From Rhizobium lentis (GTDB lineage Bacteria; Pseudomonadota; Alphaproteobacteria; Rhizobiales; Rhizobiaceae), in the NCBI RefSeq assembly GCF_017352135.1, contig NZ_CP071454.1, positions 1,459,501 through 1,523,500 of the forward strand: a stretch of DNA of 64,000 nucleotides. The letters are read 5' to 3'. Shown here in pieces: positions 45,801 to 55,678 of this stretch; the stretch's first letter is position 1; each line of letters begins with the position of its first letter. The notes under the pieces are model-generated. The model was not told where the DNA came from. It worked only from the letters and a program-made list of their open reading frames with translations, and made no database searches. The position numbers and the translations under genes were made by a program.

Positions 45801-47000
45801 ATGAACACTTCGGAAAAACTGATCGCCACGGAACAGCGCCTCGGCGCCCACAATTACAAGCCGCTCGACGTGGTGCTGACGCGCGGCGAAGGCGTGTACG
45901 TCTGGGATACTGACGGCAATCGTTATCTCGATTGCCTCTCTGCCTATTCCGCCGTCAATCAGGGCCATTGCCATCCGAAGATCCTCGCCGCCATGGTCGA
46001 ACAGGCGGGCAGGCTGACGCTCACCTCTCGCGCCTTCCGCAATGACCAGCTCGCCTATCTCTACGAGGAGCTTGCGGCGCTGACGGGTTCGCACAAGATC
46101 CTGCCGATGAATTCGGGCGCCGAGGCGGTGGAGACCGCCATCAAGGCGGTGCGAAAATGGGGATACGAGGTCAAGGGCGTGCCGGAAGGCAAGGCGGAGA
46201 TCATCGTCTGCGCCGACAATTTCCACGGCCGGACGCTGAGCATCATCAGCTTCTCCACAGATCCCGACTCCCGAACCGGCTTCGGCCCCTACACGCCGGG
46301 CTTCCGCATCATTCCCTTCGGCGATGCCGAGGCTTTCGCCGCCGCAATCAATGAGAATACGGTGGCCGCCCTGATCGAACCGATCCAGGGCGAAGCCGGT
46401 GTCATCATCCCGCCGGCGGGTTATTTCACCCGCATTCGCGAGCTTTGCACTGATAACAACGTCACCCTTATCCTCGACGAGATCCAGACCGGCCTCGGCC
46501 GCACCGGCAAGCTGCTGGCCGAAGAACACGAAGGCATCGAAGCCGATGTGACGCTGATCGGCAAGGCGCTGTCCGGCGGCTTCTATCCCGTGTCGGCCGT
46601 GCTTTCGAATTCCGAAGTGCTCGGCGTGCTGAAACCCGGCCAACACGGCTCGACCTTCGGCGGCAATCCGCTCGCCTGTGCGGTGGCGCGCACGGCCCTT
46701 AAGGTGCTGGTGGAGGAGGGCATGATCGAGAACGCCGCCGTCATGGGCGACTATTTCCTCGAAGGCTTGAGGTCGATCCGCTCCAACATCGTCAGGGACG
46801 TGCGTGGCCGCGGCCTGATGATGGCGATCGAGCTGGAACCCGAAGCCGGCGGCGCACGGCAATATTGCCATGCGCTGAAGGAGAGCGGCCTTCTCGCCAA
46901 GGATACCCACGACCACACGATTCGCCTCGCTCCGCCGCTGGTCATAACAAAGGAGCAGGTCGATTGGGCCGTCTCTCAGATTGAAAAGACGATCAGCTGA
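45801..47000 (+). CDS. rocD: Ornithine aminotransferase
   Basis: RocD transfers the delta-amino group of ornithine to 2-oxoglutarate giving glutamate-5-semialdehyde, PLP-dependent. The 399-residue class-III aminotransferase shows [20 protein letters not shown], the [19 protein letters not shown] region and the PLP-Lys motif [18 protein letters not shown]. It is coupled behind arginase. A start at 45801 ([13 protein letters not shown]) follows GGAGGGAG. Confidence 0.94.
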   Translation: MNTSEKLIATEQRLGAHNYKPLDVVLTRGEGVYVWDTDGNRYLDCLSAYSAVNQGHCHPKILAAMVEQAGRLTLTSRAFRNDQLAYLYEELAALTGSHKILPMNSGAEAVETAIKAVRKWGYEVKGVPEGKAEIIVCADNFHGRTLSIISFSTDPDSRTGFGPYTPGFRIIPFGDAEAFAAAINENTVAALIEPIQGEAGVIIPPAGYFTRIRELCTDNNVTLILDEIQTGLGRTGKLLAEEHEGIEADVTLIGKALSGGFYPVSAVLSNSEVLGVLKPGQHGSTFGGNPLACAVARTALKVLVEEGMIENAAVMGDYFLEGLRSIRSNIVRDVRGRGLMMAIELEPEAGGARQYCHALKESGLLAKDTHDHTIRLAPPLVITKEQVDWAVSQIEKTIS

Positions 47001-47198
47001 AGTAAACCGAGGCTGAAAACCTTTCGCAATCCCGTTCCCGATTTAGATTTGGGCAACACTCTTCCGTTAATGTCGTCGCTAACCGTAACGATGCTTCGCT
47101 GAGCGCAAAGCCATCGCGTGGTGTGAAGGCAAGGCTCGTCGGCGCCAATGGTGGCGCACCCGCTTCTGCTTTGGCTTACGACAGTTGGGAAGAATCTA

Positions 47199-47675
47199 AT
47201 GGCCACGATCAATTCCACTAGCTTCAGCGGCGATACGCTCGAGATCATTGCTTTCCGCCTGCATGATCAGGAATTCTGCGTCAAGACCACGACCATCCGC
47301 GAGATTCGCGGCTGGGCGCCATCGACGCCGATCCCACATGCCCCGGCCGACGTCATCGGCGTTATGAACCTGCGCGGCTCCGTGATCCCGATCATCGATC
47401 TCGCCTACAAGCTCGGCATGAAGAGCACCGTCGCCAACGAACGCAGCGCCATCGTTGTCGCCGAAGTTCACAGCATGGTCATCGGCATGCTCGTTGATCG
47501 TGTCTCGGATATTCTCACCATTTCGTCCGGCCAGGTCCAGCCGGTGCCCGAGGTGACCGCCTCCTTCGACCGCGCTTTCTGCGAAGGCATCATCGCTTCG
47601 GAAAATGGCATGATCTGCTTCCTCAACCTCGCCAAGATGTTCAAGGAAAACGAGACGGATGAACTGGCGGCCTGA
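47199..47675 (+). CDS. cheW: Chemotaxis coupling protein CheW
   Basis: CheW links chemoreceptors to the CheA kinase. The 158-residue protein has the CheW fold motifs: EIIAFRLHDQEFCVKTTTIREI, VIGVMNLRGSVIPIIDLAYKLG, and SIVVAEV-type and VDRVSDILTIS segments. The ATG at 47199 (MATINSTSFSG) is used. It stands apart from a che operon and is followed by its own terminator and a dead receptor fragment. Confidence 0.93.
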   Translation: MATINSTSFSGDTLEIIAFRLHDQEFCVKTTTIREIRGWAPSTPIPHAPADVIGVMNLRGSVIPIIDLAYKLGMKSTVANERSAIVVAEVHSMVIGMLVDRVSDILTISSGQVQPVPEVTASFDRAFCEGIIASENGMICFLNLAKMFKENETDELAA

Positions 47676-47702
47676 TCCGGCCGATATTAATTCACCACTC
47701 GA

Positions 47703-47727
47703 AAACCGCCCGACCTGGGCGGTTTTT
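47703..47727 (+). terminator. Rho-independent terminator after cheW
   Basis: AAACCGCCC (47703-47711) pairs with GGGCGGTTT (47717-47725) around GACCT, followed by T residues. It is a strong hairpin 28 bases past the cheW stop and cuts cheW off from the receptor remnant. Confidence 0.9.
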
Positions 47728-47728
47728 G

Positions 47729-48089
47729 GTGCGTGTCGCAAACGACCTCGTCAAGGATGGCGTCGGCCTCGTCGGCCAGACCGGCAAGGCGCTCGAGTAG
47801 ATCGTCGCCCAGGACGGGATATCGACGGCAACGTCTCCGCCATCGTCGAGGCCTCCAGGGAACAGCAACCGGCCTCAAGGAAATCAACCAGGCGGTCAAT
47901 ACGCTGGATCAGGCAACCCAGCAGAATGCCGCCATGGTCGAGGAGAGCACAGCCGCCAGCCACGGCCTTGCGAGGGAAGCTGAAACGCTGCGTGTCCTGC
48001 TGACGCGATTCCGCCTGCCGGACCAGATTCAGACCACCGGCGCGCAGGAGACAAGACAGACAGGCGGCGCTCTGTGGCGATCTGCGTAG
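47729..48089 (+). pseudogene. Remnant of a methyl-accepting chemotaxis protein C-terminus
   Basis: The stretch encodes, in broken frames, pieces of the conserved receptor signalling tip. A VANDLVKDGVGLVGQTGKALE segment ends in an in-frame TAG, then DIDGNVSAIVEASREQ. After a frameshift come KEINQAVNTLDQATQQNAAM and EESTAASHGLAREAETLRVL. The stop, a short deletion and at least one frameshift mean it cannot be translated as a receptor. The N-terminal sensor is absent. It lies just after the cheW terminator, which suggests an ancestral cheW-mcp pair. Confidence 0.85.
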
Positions 48090-48137
48090 GACGGGATAAA
48101 GCGCGCCGCATCAGCCAACGCCGCGCGCTTTCGTTGC

Positions 48138-49796
48138 TCATCCGAACAGCGCGAAGGTCGCCTTCAGCGTGACCCAAACACCCCAGAGCAGCGGAATGCC
48201 GACGACAGCCCAGGCTAGCACCGCCTTGGCGTCCAGCCCCCCGGTGCCAATGCCGAAGGAGCCGGTCGGGCCGGCATTGACGGCCGCCGACTTCGCCTGC
48301 AGCGCCGAGACCTCGTCGTCCGACGTGAACCATTTATCCGGAAGCGGCCTGACCAGCGCATTGGCGACGAGTCCGAGCGCCAGCATGCCGGCGAGGATAT
48401 ACATCGTGCCGGTGTAGAGCGTTGGGCCTGGAGCGACGCCGGCGGCAATCTGCGCTTCGCGGATATAGTTCACCACGACGGGGCCGACGATGCCGGCCGT
48501 TGCCCAGGCGGTCAGCAGCCGCCCGTGGATGGCGCCGACGAATTGCGTTCCGAAGATATCGGCAAGATAGGCCGGGATGGTCGCAAAGCCGCCGCCATAC
48601 ATCGACAGGATGACGCCGAAAGCGAGAACGAACAGCGCCTTGTTGCCCATGCCGGCGAAGGTCGGGGCCAGCGCATAGAGCCCGATGCCGAGGATGAAGA
48701 AGCAGTAGTAGGTATTCTTGCGGCCGATCTTGTCCGACAGCGAAGCCCAGAAGAACCGTCCGCCAATATTGAAGAGCGACAACAAACCCGCGAAACCGGC
48801 GGCGATCGTTGCGATCGAAGCCTTCTGCCCGGCGTCGAGCTCAGCGAAGCCAACATCCGGCAGGCCGATCAACGAACCGGCGAAGATCTCCTGCAGCATC
48901 GGCGATGCCATGCCGATAACGCCGATGCCCGCCGAGACGTTGAGGCAAAGTACGGCCCAGATGAGCCAGAATTGCTTGGTCTTATGGGCATTGCGCAGGT
49001 GCACGTGTCTGGTGGTGATCATCGTGCTCTTGGCGGCAGGCGGCGTCCAGCCCTCCGGTCGCCAGCCGGCCGGCGGGATGCGATAGCCGAAGGCCCCGCC
49101 CATCATGAAGACGAAATAGATTGCTGCCATGACGATGAAGCTCTGCCAGACGCCGACCGACACATCGGTCTTGAAAGCATTCATCAGCAGATTGGCAAGC
49201 GGAGCGCCGATCATCGCGCCGCCGCCGAAGCCCATGATCGCCATGCCGGTCGCCATGCCGCGCCGGTCGGGAAACCACTTGATCAGCGTCGAGACCGGCG
49301 AGATGTAACCGAGGCCGAGACCGATCCCGCCGATAACGCCGGCGCCGAGCCACATCAGCCAGAGCTGATGGGTGATGACGCCGACGGCGGCAAGCACGAT
49401 GCCGCCGCACCAGCAGCAGGCGGAAACGACCCCCGCCTTGCGCGGACCGGCCCGCTCCAGCCAACCGCCCCAGATGGCGGCAGATGAGCCGAGCAGAACG
49501 AAGAACAGCGTATAGATCCAGCCGAGATCGGCAACGCGCCAGTCGCAAGTCGTTGTGAACAGCGCCGAGGCGAGCGTCAGATCGGGGCAGGCGGCCGAAG
49601 CGGTGATCCCGAGCGACTTGGAAAGCGGCAGCCAGAACACGCTGAAGCCATAGGCCATGCCGATGCAAAGATGGATGGCAAGCGCAGCCGGCGGCACCAG
49701 CCATCGGTTGAAACCGGGCCTTGCGACGATCCTTTCGCGATCTAGCAGGCCTGAGCCCGCCACCGCTCCGTCTGTACGGGTTTCCGCTGCCGTCAT
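48138..49796 (-). CDS. OFA-family (oxalate/formate) major facilitator transporter
   Basis: This is a 552-residue MFS protein with about 12 hydrophobic segments in the OFA (oxalate:formate antiporter) branch, longer than OxlT. Signatures include AIHLCIGMAYGFSVFWLPLS and the segment GGIGLGLGYISPVSTLIKWF, then PDRRGMATGMAIMGFGGGA. The ATG at 49796 is preferred to TTG at 49802, behind GGAGGAG. It is the next gene after the fds cluster on the same strand, so it may import formate or a precursor such as oxalate; the direction is inferred. A perfect 14-bp palindrome lies upstream. Confidence 0.88.
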   Translation of the reverse strand: MTAAETRTDGAVAGSGLLDRERIVARPGFNRWLVPPAALAIHLCIGMAYGFSVFWLPLSKSLGITASAACPDLTLASALFTTTCDWRVADLGWIYTLFFVLLGSSAAIWGGWLERAGPRKAGVVSACCWCGGIVLAAVGVITHQLWLMWLGAGVIGGIGLGLGYISPVSTLIKWFPDRRGMATGMAIMGFGGGAMIGAPLANLLMNAFKTDVSVGVWQSFIVMAAIYFVFMMGGAFGYRIPPAGWRPEGWTPPAAKSTMITTRHVHLRNAHKTKQFWLIWAVLCLNVSAGIGVIGMASPMLQEIFAGSLIGLPDVGFAELDAGQKASIATIAAGFAGLLSLFNIGGRFFWASLSDKIGRKNTYYCFFILGIGLYALAPTFAGMGNKALFVLAFGVILSMYGGGFATIPAYLADIFGTQFVGAIHGRLLTAWATAGIVGPVVVNYIREAQIAAGVAPGPTLYTGTMYILAGMLALGLVANALVRPLPDKWFTSDDEVSALQAKSAAVNAGPTGSFGIGTGGLDAKAVLAWAVVGIPLLWGVWVTLKATFALFG

Positions 49797-49902
49797 GAAC
49801 AACTCCTCCTTATTTCAGACCTTGCTGGGATGGGAGCGCTGCCCGTCTTTTCAGGAGCGCAAAAGACGCTGTCGCATTTTGAATTTCTGCCAGGCTTTAA
49901 AT

Positions 49903-49916
49903 TTAAATCGATTTAA
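49903..49916. promoter_or_regulatory. Perfect 14-bp palindrome upstream of the OFA transporter
   Basis: TTAAATCGATTTAA is a perfect palindrome in an AT-rich stretch about 107 bases upstream of the transporter start, between it and fdsD. It could be an operator or simply an AT-rich promoter element. No matching regulator is identified. Confidence 0.35.
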
Positions 49917-49979
49917 TTTTCAGGTATTCGATCATGCATTCGCGGAGTCTACTGCTGCTCCCGCACACGCCACTTTCGA

Positions 49980-50225
49980 TTACCGGACCTGGCTTGCTTC
50001 CGCCTCCGGCTTGCGGATCATGGGAGCGGCCCGAAGCACGAGCGCATCCAGGCCGTTTTCCTCGGTCTCCAGGATTTCAAACAATTGCCGCCGCATGCGC
50101 GGCTCCCAGAATTTGTTGATGTGGTTGGCGACCCCTGGTGCGGCTTCGCTTTCCGGCTGGCTCTTGAAGAAGGTGGCGATCTGATTTGCCATATAGACAA
50201 GCTTGGTCTTGGTATCATGCGACAT
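49980..50225 (-). CDS. fdsD: Formate dehydrogenase delta subunit
   Basis: FdsD is the small accessory subunit of the soluble NAD-dependent formate dehydrogenase, 81 residues with KLVYMANQIATFFKSQPESE and INKFWEPRMRRQLFE. It is thought to aid assembly or cofactor insertion. Its start overlaps the end of fdhD by 11 bases, so it is translated as the last gene of fdsG-fdsB-fdsA-fdhD-fdsD. Confidence 0.9.
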   Translation of the reverse strand: MSHDTKTKLVYMANQIATFFKSQPESEAAPGVANHINKFWEPRMRRQLFEILETEENGLDALVLRAAPMIRKPEAEASQVR

Positions 50226-51042
50226 CGGCGATGCTTCCGGGCGAGATGCGGTGCGGGTGAGTGAATATCTCGAAATCCTCGCCGCGCACCAGCGCGATGA
50301 GCGTCATGCCGGCCTCTTCGGCCGTGCGGATGGCCAGCGCCGTCGGCGCGGAAATGGCAATGAGCACGGGGCTCCCGAGGATCGCCGCCTTCTGCACCAT
50401 CTCGACCGACAGCCGGCTGGTGACGACGACGGCGCCGTTCCCGCCCCCTTCGCCGGCGCGGATGACGGCGCCGCAGAGCTTGTCCAGCGCATTGTGCCGG
50501 CCCACATCTTCGCGCACCGCAAGCAGTCCTCTGCCGGGAAGGTAGAACCCAGCGCCGTGCACAGCCCGCGTCTCGCGGTGCAGCGGCTGCGCCTCGTTCA
50601 GAAGCGAAACGGCGCGGACGATATCCGAATGCGACAGTGAGAGCGGCGATGCCGAAACGTCAGGCACCGGCCGCACCGCCTGCTCGATCGATTCGACGCC
50701 GCAGAGCCCGCAGCCGACCGGCCCCGCCATGCTGCGCCGGCGCGCCCGCAACCGGTCGGCGACATCGTCGACGAGGCTCACCTGCAGATCGATCCCCTGC
50801 TCGCCCTCGACGACCTCGATGGCGGATATCTCCGCCCGCGAGGCGATAATCCCTTCGGTCAGGCTGAAGCCAACGGCAAAATCCTCAAGGTCATCAGGCG
50901 TCGCCATCATCACCGCATGCGTGCTGCCGCCATAGGAAAAGGCGACCGGCACTTCTTCCGGCACGATCCGCGAACCCGCCTGCACGATACCGTTACGGCG
51001 GGCGGTTTCGGGAGCATGGGCGGTGGTCGTGAATTTCACCAT
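50215..51042 (-). CDS. fdhD: Formate dehydrogenase accessory sulfurtransferase FdhD
   Basis: FdhD passes sulfur from a cysteine desulfurase to the molybdenum cofactor before its insertion into formate dehydrogenase. The 275-residue protein has the functional CGLCG motif (Cys111, Cys114) and the FdhD fold segments FAVGFSLTEGII and REDVGRHNALDK. It lies 133 bases after fdsA and overlaps fdsD. Its presence in the cluster supports a molybdenum rather than tungsten enzyme. Confidence 0.95.
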   Translation of the reverse strand: MVKFTTTAHAPETARRNGIVQAGSRIVPEEVPVAFSYGGSTHAVMMATPDDLEDFAVGFSLTEGIIASRAEISAIEVVEGEQGIDLQVSLVDDVADRLRARRRSMAGPVGCGLCGVESIEQAVRPVPDVSASPLSLSHSDIVRAVSLLNEAQPLHRETRAVHGAGFYLPGRGLLAVREDVGRHNALDKLCGAVIRAGEGGGNGAVVVTSRLSVEMVQKAAILGSPVLIAISAPTALAIRTAEEAGMTLIALVRGEDFEIFTHPHRISPGSIADVA

Positions 51043-51175
51043 GCGACAACAGGATGAGAGGCACCCTCCTCCGCAGTTCGGTGTGCAGCGACGTGAACGT
51101 GAGCCGCATGCTCTCTCTTCTCCCCAAAGGGTGAAATGCGAGCCTTGCCGACAACGCTGGATCGCCCCCCCATCC

Positions 51176-54055
51176 TCACTCCGCCGCTTCCAGCTTGCCG
51201 GCGATGCGGCGTGATTGCCGTGCCTGCTCGTCGTATTCGAGTTGCCACTCGCTCGGCCCGTTGGAGGGCGAGACCTGCACCGCCGTCACCTTGTATTCCG
51301 GGCAGTTGGTCGCCCAGTCGGAAAAGTCGGTGGTGATGACGTTGGCCTGCGTATTCGGGTGATGGAAGGTCGTATAGACGACGCCCGGCGCGACGCGCTC
51401 GGTGATCAGCGCCCGGAGCGTGGTGTCGCCGGAGCGGCTGGCGAGCTTCACTAAATCGCCATCGCGGATGCCGCGCTGTTCGGCATCGTGCGGATGGATC
51501 TCCAGCCGGTCTTCCGCGTGCCAGACGAGGTTCTCGGTCCGGCGTGTCTGCGCTCCGACATTATACTGGCTGAGAATGCGGCCGGTGGTGAGCAGCAGCG
51601 GGAAGCGCGGGCCGGTGCGCTCGTCGGTCGCCACATATTCAGTGCGGATGAACTTGCCCTTGCCGCGGACGAAACCGTTGACATGCATGATCGGCGAGCC
51701 GAGTGGGTTCTTCTCGTTGCAGGGCCACTGCACCGAGCCCATCTTCTCCAGGTAATCGTAGGAAACAAGCGCGAAACTCGGCGTTGTCGCGGCGATCTCG
51801 TCCATGATCTCCGACGGATGGGCATAGTTCCAGTCGAGTCCCATGGTCTGGGCAAGCTTCTGCGTCACCTCCCAGTCGGCATAGCCGTTGCGCGGCGTCA
51901 TCACCTTGCGCACGCGGTTGATGCGCCGCTCGGCATTGGTGAATGTGCCGTCCTTTTCGAGGAAGGTCGAGCCCGGCAGGAAGACATGGGCGTAGTTGGC
52001 GGTCTCGTTGAGGAACAGCTCCTGCACGACGACGCATTCCATTGCCGCAAGGCCCGCCGCGACGTGTTTCGTATCGGGATCGGATTGGAGGATATCCTCG
52101 CCCTGAATATAGATTCCCTTGAACGAACCGTCGATCGCTGCGTCCAGCATGTTCGGTATACGCAAGCCCGGTTCGTTGCTGAGCTTCACGCCCCAGAGCT
52201 TCTCGAAAATGTCGCGCGTCGCATCGTCGGAAATATGCCGGTAACCTGGCAGCTCGTGCGGGAACGAGCCCATGTCACAGGAGCCCTGCACATTGTTCTG
52301 GCCACGCAACGGGTTCACGCCGACACCGGGACGGCCGATATTGCCTGTTGCCATCGCCAGGTTGGCGATCGCGATGACGGTGGTCGAACCCTGGCTGTGT
52401 TCGGTGACACCGAGGCCGTAGTAGATCGCGCCGTTGCCGCCCGTGGCATAGAGCCTTGCTGCACCGCGCAGATCCGCGGCCGGCACGCCGGTGAAAATCT
52501 CCGTCTCTTCCGGACTATGCTGCGGTTCGGCGACGAAAGCCGCCCAATCCTCGAACTCCGACCAGTCGCAGCGCTCGCGGATGAATGTCTCGTCATAGAG
52601 CCCTTCGCTGACGATTACATGGGCCAGCGCCGTCATGACCGCGACATTGGTGCCCGGTTTCAGCGGCAGGTGGTAGGAAGCTTCGACATGTGGCGACTGG
52701 ACGATATCTGTACGGCGGGGATCAATGACGATGAGCTTCGCCCCCTGGCGTAGCCGCTTCTTCAGTCGCGAGGCAAACACCGGATGGCCATCGGTCGGGT
52801 TTGCGCCGATGATTACGACAACATCCGAATGTTCGACGCTGTCGAAATCCTGTGTGCCGGCCGAGGTCCCGAATGTCTGGCCGAGACCGTAACCGGTCGG
52901 CGAATGGCAGACGCGGGCGCATGTATCGACATTGTTGTTGCCGAAACCGGCGCGGACCAGCTTCTGCACCAGATAGGTTTCCTCATTGGTGCAGCGTGAG
53001 GAGGTGATGCCGCCGATCGAGTCGCGGCCATATTGATACTGGATGCGGCGGAACTCCGACGCCACATGCGCGAAGGCCTCGTCCCAGCTTACCTCCCGCC
53101 AGGGATCGCTGACCTTTTCACGGATCATCGGGTTGAGAACACGGTCCTTATGCGTGGAATAGCCGTAGGCGAAGCGGCCTTTGACGCAGGAATGCCCGCG
53201 ATTGGCCTGTCCGTCCTTCCACGGCACCATGCGCACCAGTTCCTCGCCGCGCATCTCCGCCTTGAAGGAGCAGCCGACGCCGCAATAGGCGCAGGTGGTG
53301 ACGGCCGAGTGCTCTGGCTGGCCGATCTCGATCACCGATTTCTCCGTGAGCGTCGCCGTCGGACAGGCCTGAACGCAGGCGCCGCAGGAGACGCATTCGG
53401 AATCCATGAAACTCTCATGCATGCCGGGTGAAACGCGGGAGCCGAAACCCCGCCCTTCGATTGTCAGCGCGAAGGTGCCCTGCACTTCCTCGCAGGCGCG
53501 CACGCAAAGCGAACAGACGATGCATTTGGAGGGATCGTAAGTGAAATAGGGGTTGGACGCGTCCTTCGGCATCCATTTCAGATTGATATCGCCGTTGTTG
53601 CGCGCTTTGACGTGGTTGTCACCCTCATAGCCGTAGCGTACGTCGCGCAACCCGACGGCACCCGCCATGTCCTGCAATTGGCAGTCGCCATTGGCGGCGC
53701 AGGTGAGACAGTCGAGCGGATGGTCGGAGATATAGAGTTCCATTACACCGCGGCGAATGTCCTTCAATCGCCCCGTCTGCGTGTGCACTACCATGTTTGC
53801 CGCCACCGGCGTCGTGCAGGAGGCTGGAGTGCCGGCGCGGCCCTCGATCTCGACGAGGCAGAGCCGGCAGGAGCCGAAGGCATCGACCATGTCGGTGGCG
53901 CAGAGCTTCGGCACCTCGATGCCGGCTTCCATCGATGCGCGCATGATCGAGGTGCCCTCCGGCACGCTGATCTGCTGCCCATCAATGGTGAGCGTCACCA
54001 TGGTTTCGGATTTCGAAGCGGGAGTGCCGTAGTCGATTTCATGGATGAGAGACAT
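51176..54055 (-). CDS. fdsA: NAD-dependent formate dehydrogenase alpha (catalytic) subunit
   Basis: FdsA oxidises formate to CO2 at a bis-MGD molybdenum centre. The 959-residue protein shows, in order, an N-terminal [2Fe-2S] domain (Cys52, Cys63, Cys66, Cys80), a His-Cys-type cluster region (HPLDCLTCAANGDCQL) and ferredoxin-like four-Cys motifs (CIVCSLCVRACEEV and CVSCGACVQACP). The molybdopterin domain opens with CAYCGVGCSF and carries the candidate Mo-ligand Cys in VCHSPTGYG near residue 380. It is the soluble NuoG-like type. It sits after fdsB with a 66-base gap. Confidence 0.97.
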   Translation of the reverse strand: MSLIHEIDYGTPASKSETMVTLTIDGQQISVPEGTSIMRASMEAGIEVPKLCATDMVDAFGSCRLCLVEIEGRAGTPASCTTPVAANMVVHTQTGRLKDIRRGVMELYISDHPLDCLTCAANGDCQLQDMAGAVGLRDVRYGYEGDNHVKARNNGDINLKWMPKDASNPYFTYDPSKCIVCSLCVRACEEVQGTFALTIEGRGFGSRVSPGMHESFMDSECVSCGACVQACPTATLTEKSVIEIGQPEHSAVTTCAYCGVGCSFKAEMRGEELVRMVPWKDGQANRGHSCVKGRFAYGYSTHKDRVLNPMIREKVSDPWREVSWDEAFAHVASEFRRIQYQYGRDSIGGITSSRCTNEETYLVQKLVRAGFGNNNVDTCARVCHSPTGYGLGQTFGTSAGTQDFDSVEHSDVVVIIGANPTDGHPVFASRLKKRLRQGAKLIVIDPRRTDIVQSPHVEASYHLPLKPGTNVAVMTALAHVIVSEGLYDETFIRERCDWSEFEDWAAFVAEPQHSPEETEIFTGVPAADLRGAARLYATGGNGAIYYGLGVTEHSQGSTTVIAIANLAMATGNIGRPGVGVNPLRGQNNVQGSCDMGSFPHELPGYRHISDDATRDIFEKLWGVKLSNEPGLRIPNMLDAAIDGSFKGIYIQGEDILQSDPDTKHVAAGLAAMECVVVQELFLNETANYAHVFLPGSTFLEKDGTFTNAERRINRVRKVMTPRNGYADWEVTQKLAQTMGLDWNYAHPSEIMDEIAATTPSFALVSYDYLEKMGSVQWPCNEKNPLGSPIMHVNGFVRGKGKFIRTEYVATDERTGPRFPLLLTTGRILSQYNVGAQTRRTENLVWHAEDRLEIHPHDAEQRGIRDGDLVKLASRSGDTTLRALITERVAPGVVYTTFHHPNTQANVITTDFSDWATNCPEYKVTAVQVSPSNGPSEWQLEYDEQARQSRRIAGKLEAAE

Positions 54056-54121
54056 GGTCGGCCTCCTGTACGGAAACGGAATTGAGCAAGTCAGGGCGTG
54101 CAGATGTAACTTGGAAGGTCA

Positions 54122-55678
54122 TCACTCGGCCGCCTCCACTATCGGCGCCGGCGAAAAATCCTCCGGGAAATGCGTCATGGCGCTCATGACGGGATAGGGT
54201 GTGAAGCCGCCGAGCGCGCAGAGCGAGCCGAATTTCATCGTGTTGCAAAGGTCGGCAAGCAACACCCGGTTCTTCTCCGGCTCGATACCGTGCGCAATCT
54301 TGTCTACCGTCTCCACGCCGCGTGTCGAGCCGATGCGGCAGGGCGTGCACTTGCCGCAGCTTTCGACCGCGCAGAATTCCATGGCGAAACGCGCCTGTTT
54401 CAGCATATCAGCCGTATCGTCGAAGACGACGATGCCGGCATGGCCGATAAGTCCGTCCTTGGCGGCGAAGGCTTCGTAATCGAACGGCGTGTCGAACAGC
54501 GCCCGCGGGAAATAGGCTCCGAGCGGCCCGCCGACCTGAACCGCCTTGACCGGTCGGCCGGTCCTCGTGCCGCCGCCTATCCTGTCGACGATATCGCCGA
54601 GCGAAAGACCGAAGGCGGTTTCATAGAGTCCGGCGTATCGGACATTGCCGGCGATTTGAAGCGGAATGGTGCCGCGCGAGCGCCCCATGCCGAAATCGCG
54701 GTAGAAGGCAGCACCCTTCTCCATGATCACAGGCACGGAGGCGAGCGAAATCACATTGTTGATGACGGTCGGACAGTCAAACAGCCCCTTATGCGCCGGC
54801 AGCGGCGGCTTGGCGCGCACGACACCGCGCTTGCCTTCGAGACTGTTCAGCAAAGCGGTCTCTTCACCGCAGACATAGGCGCCGGCCCCGGTACGCACCT
54901 CAATATCGAAGCCGCGGCTCGAGCCAAGCACAGACGGGCCGAGAATCCCTGCCTGCCGGGCAATGCCGATGGCCTCGCTCATCACCGCGATCGCGTGCGG
55001 ATATTCCGAACGCGTATAGATGACGCCCTTCGTGGCTCCGGTGGCAAGGCCTGAAATCGCCATGCCTTCGATCAGCACGAAGGGATCGCCCTCCATGATC
55101 ATGCGATCGGCAAAGGTGCCGCTATCGCCCTCATCGGCGTTGCAAACAATATATTTGCGCTCGCCGGCGGCATCGAGAACGGTTTTCCACTTGATGCCTG
55201 TAGGAAAGCCCGCACCGCCGCGTCCGCGCAGGCCGGAATCTGTGACTTCCTTGACAATATCGACCGATCTCATCGAAACGGCGCGGCGGAGGCCGGCAAG
55301 GCCGCCATGCGCCTCGTAATCGCCGAGCGAAAGGGGATCGATGATGCCACAACGGGCGAAGGTCAGGCGGGTCTGTTCCTTGAGGAACGGGAGGTCCTCA
55401 ACCTCCCCGAGACAGAGCGGATGATCGCCCCCGTTCAGCATTTCCGCATCAAGCAGGGCAGGCACATCTCTTGCCTTCACCGGCCCGTAGCCGATGCGCT
55501 TGCCGGCGACTTCAACTTCGACAAGTGGTTCCAGCCAGAACATTCCGCGCGAGCCGTTGCGCACGATCTCTGCATCGAGGCCGCGGGCGGCGATCTCCTG
55601 GGCAATCGCCTTTGCCACCTTTTCGGCTCCGAGCGCCAGCGCAGCGGCATCGCGCGGAACATAAATCTTGACTGTCAT
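54122..55678 (-). CDS. fdsB: NAD-dependent formate dehydrogenase beta subunit
   Basis: FdsB is the NuoF-like subunit that passes electrons to NAD+ through FMN and a [4Fe-4S] cluster. The 518-residue protein starts with a thioredoxin-like N-terminal domain. The FMN/NADH-binding segment is GLRGRGGAGFPTGIKWK, then CGEETALLNSLEGKRG, and a C-terminal cluster motif ESCGKCTPCRIGST. It overlaps the fdsG stop by 4 bases. Confidence 0.96.
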   Translation of the reverse strand: MTVKIYVPRDAAALALGAEKVAKAIAQEIAARGLDAEIVRNGSRGMFWLEPLVEVEVAGKRIGYGPVKARDVPALLDAEMLNGGDHPLCLGEVEDLPFLKEQTRLTFARCGIIDPLSLGDYEAHGGLAGLRRAVSMRSVDIVKEVTDSGLRGRGGAGFPTGIKWKTVLDAAGERKYIVCNADEGDSGTFADRMIMEGDPFVLIEGMAISGLATGATKGVIYTRSEYPHAIAVMSEAIGIARQAGILGPSVLGSSRGFDIEVRTGAGAYVCGEETALLNSLEGKRGVVRAKPPLPAHKGLFDCPTVINNVISLASVPVIMEKGAAFYRDFGMGRSRGTIPLQIAGNVRYAGLYETAFGLSLGDIVDRIGGGTRTGRPVKAVQVGGPLGAYFPRALFDTPFDYEAFAAKDGLIGHAGIVVFDDTADMLKQARFAMEFCAVESCGKCTPCRIGSTRGVETVDKIAHGIEPEKNRVLLADLCNTMKFGSLCALGGFTPYPVMSAMTHFPEDFSPAPIVEAAE

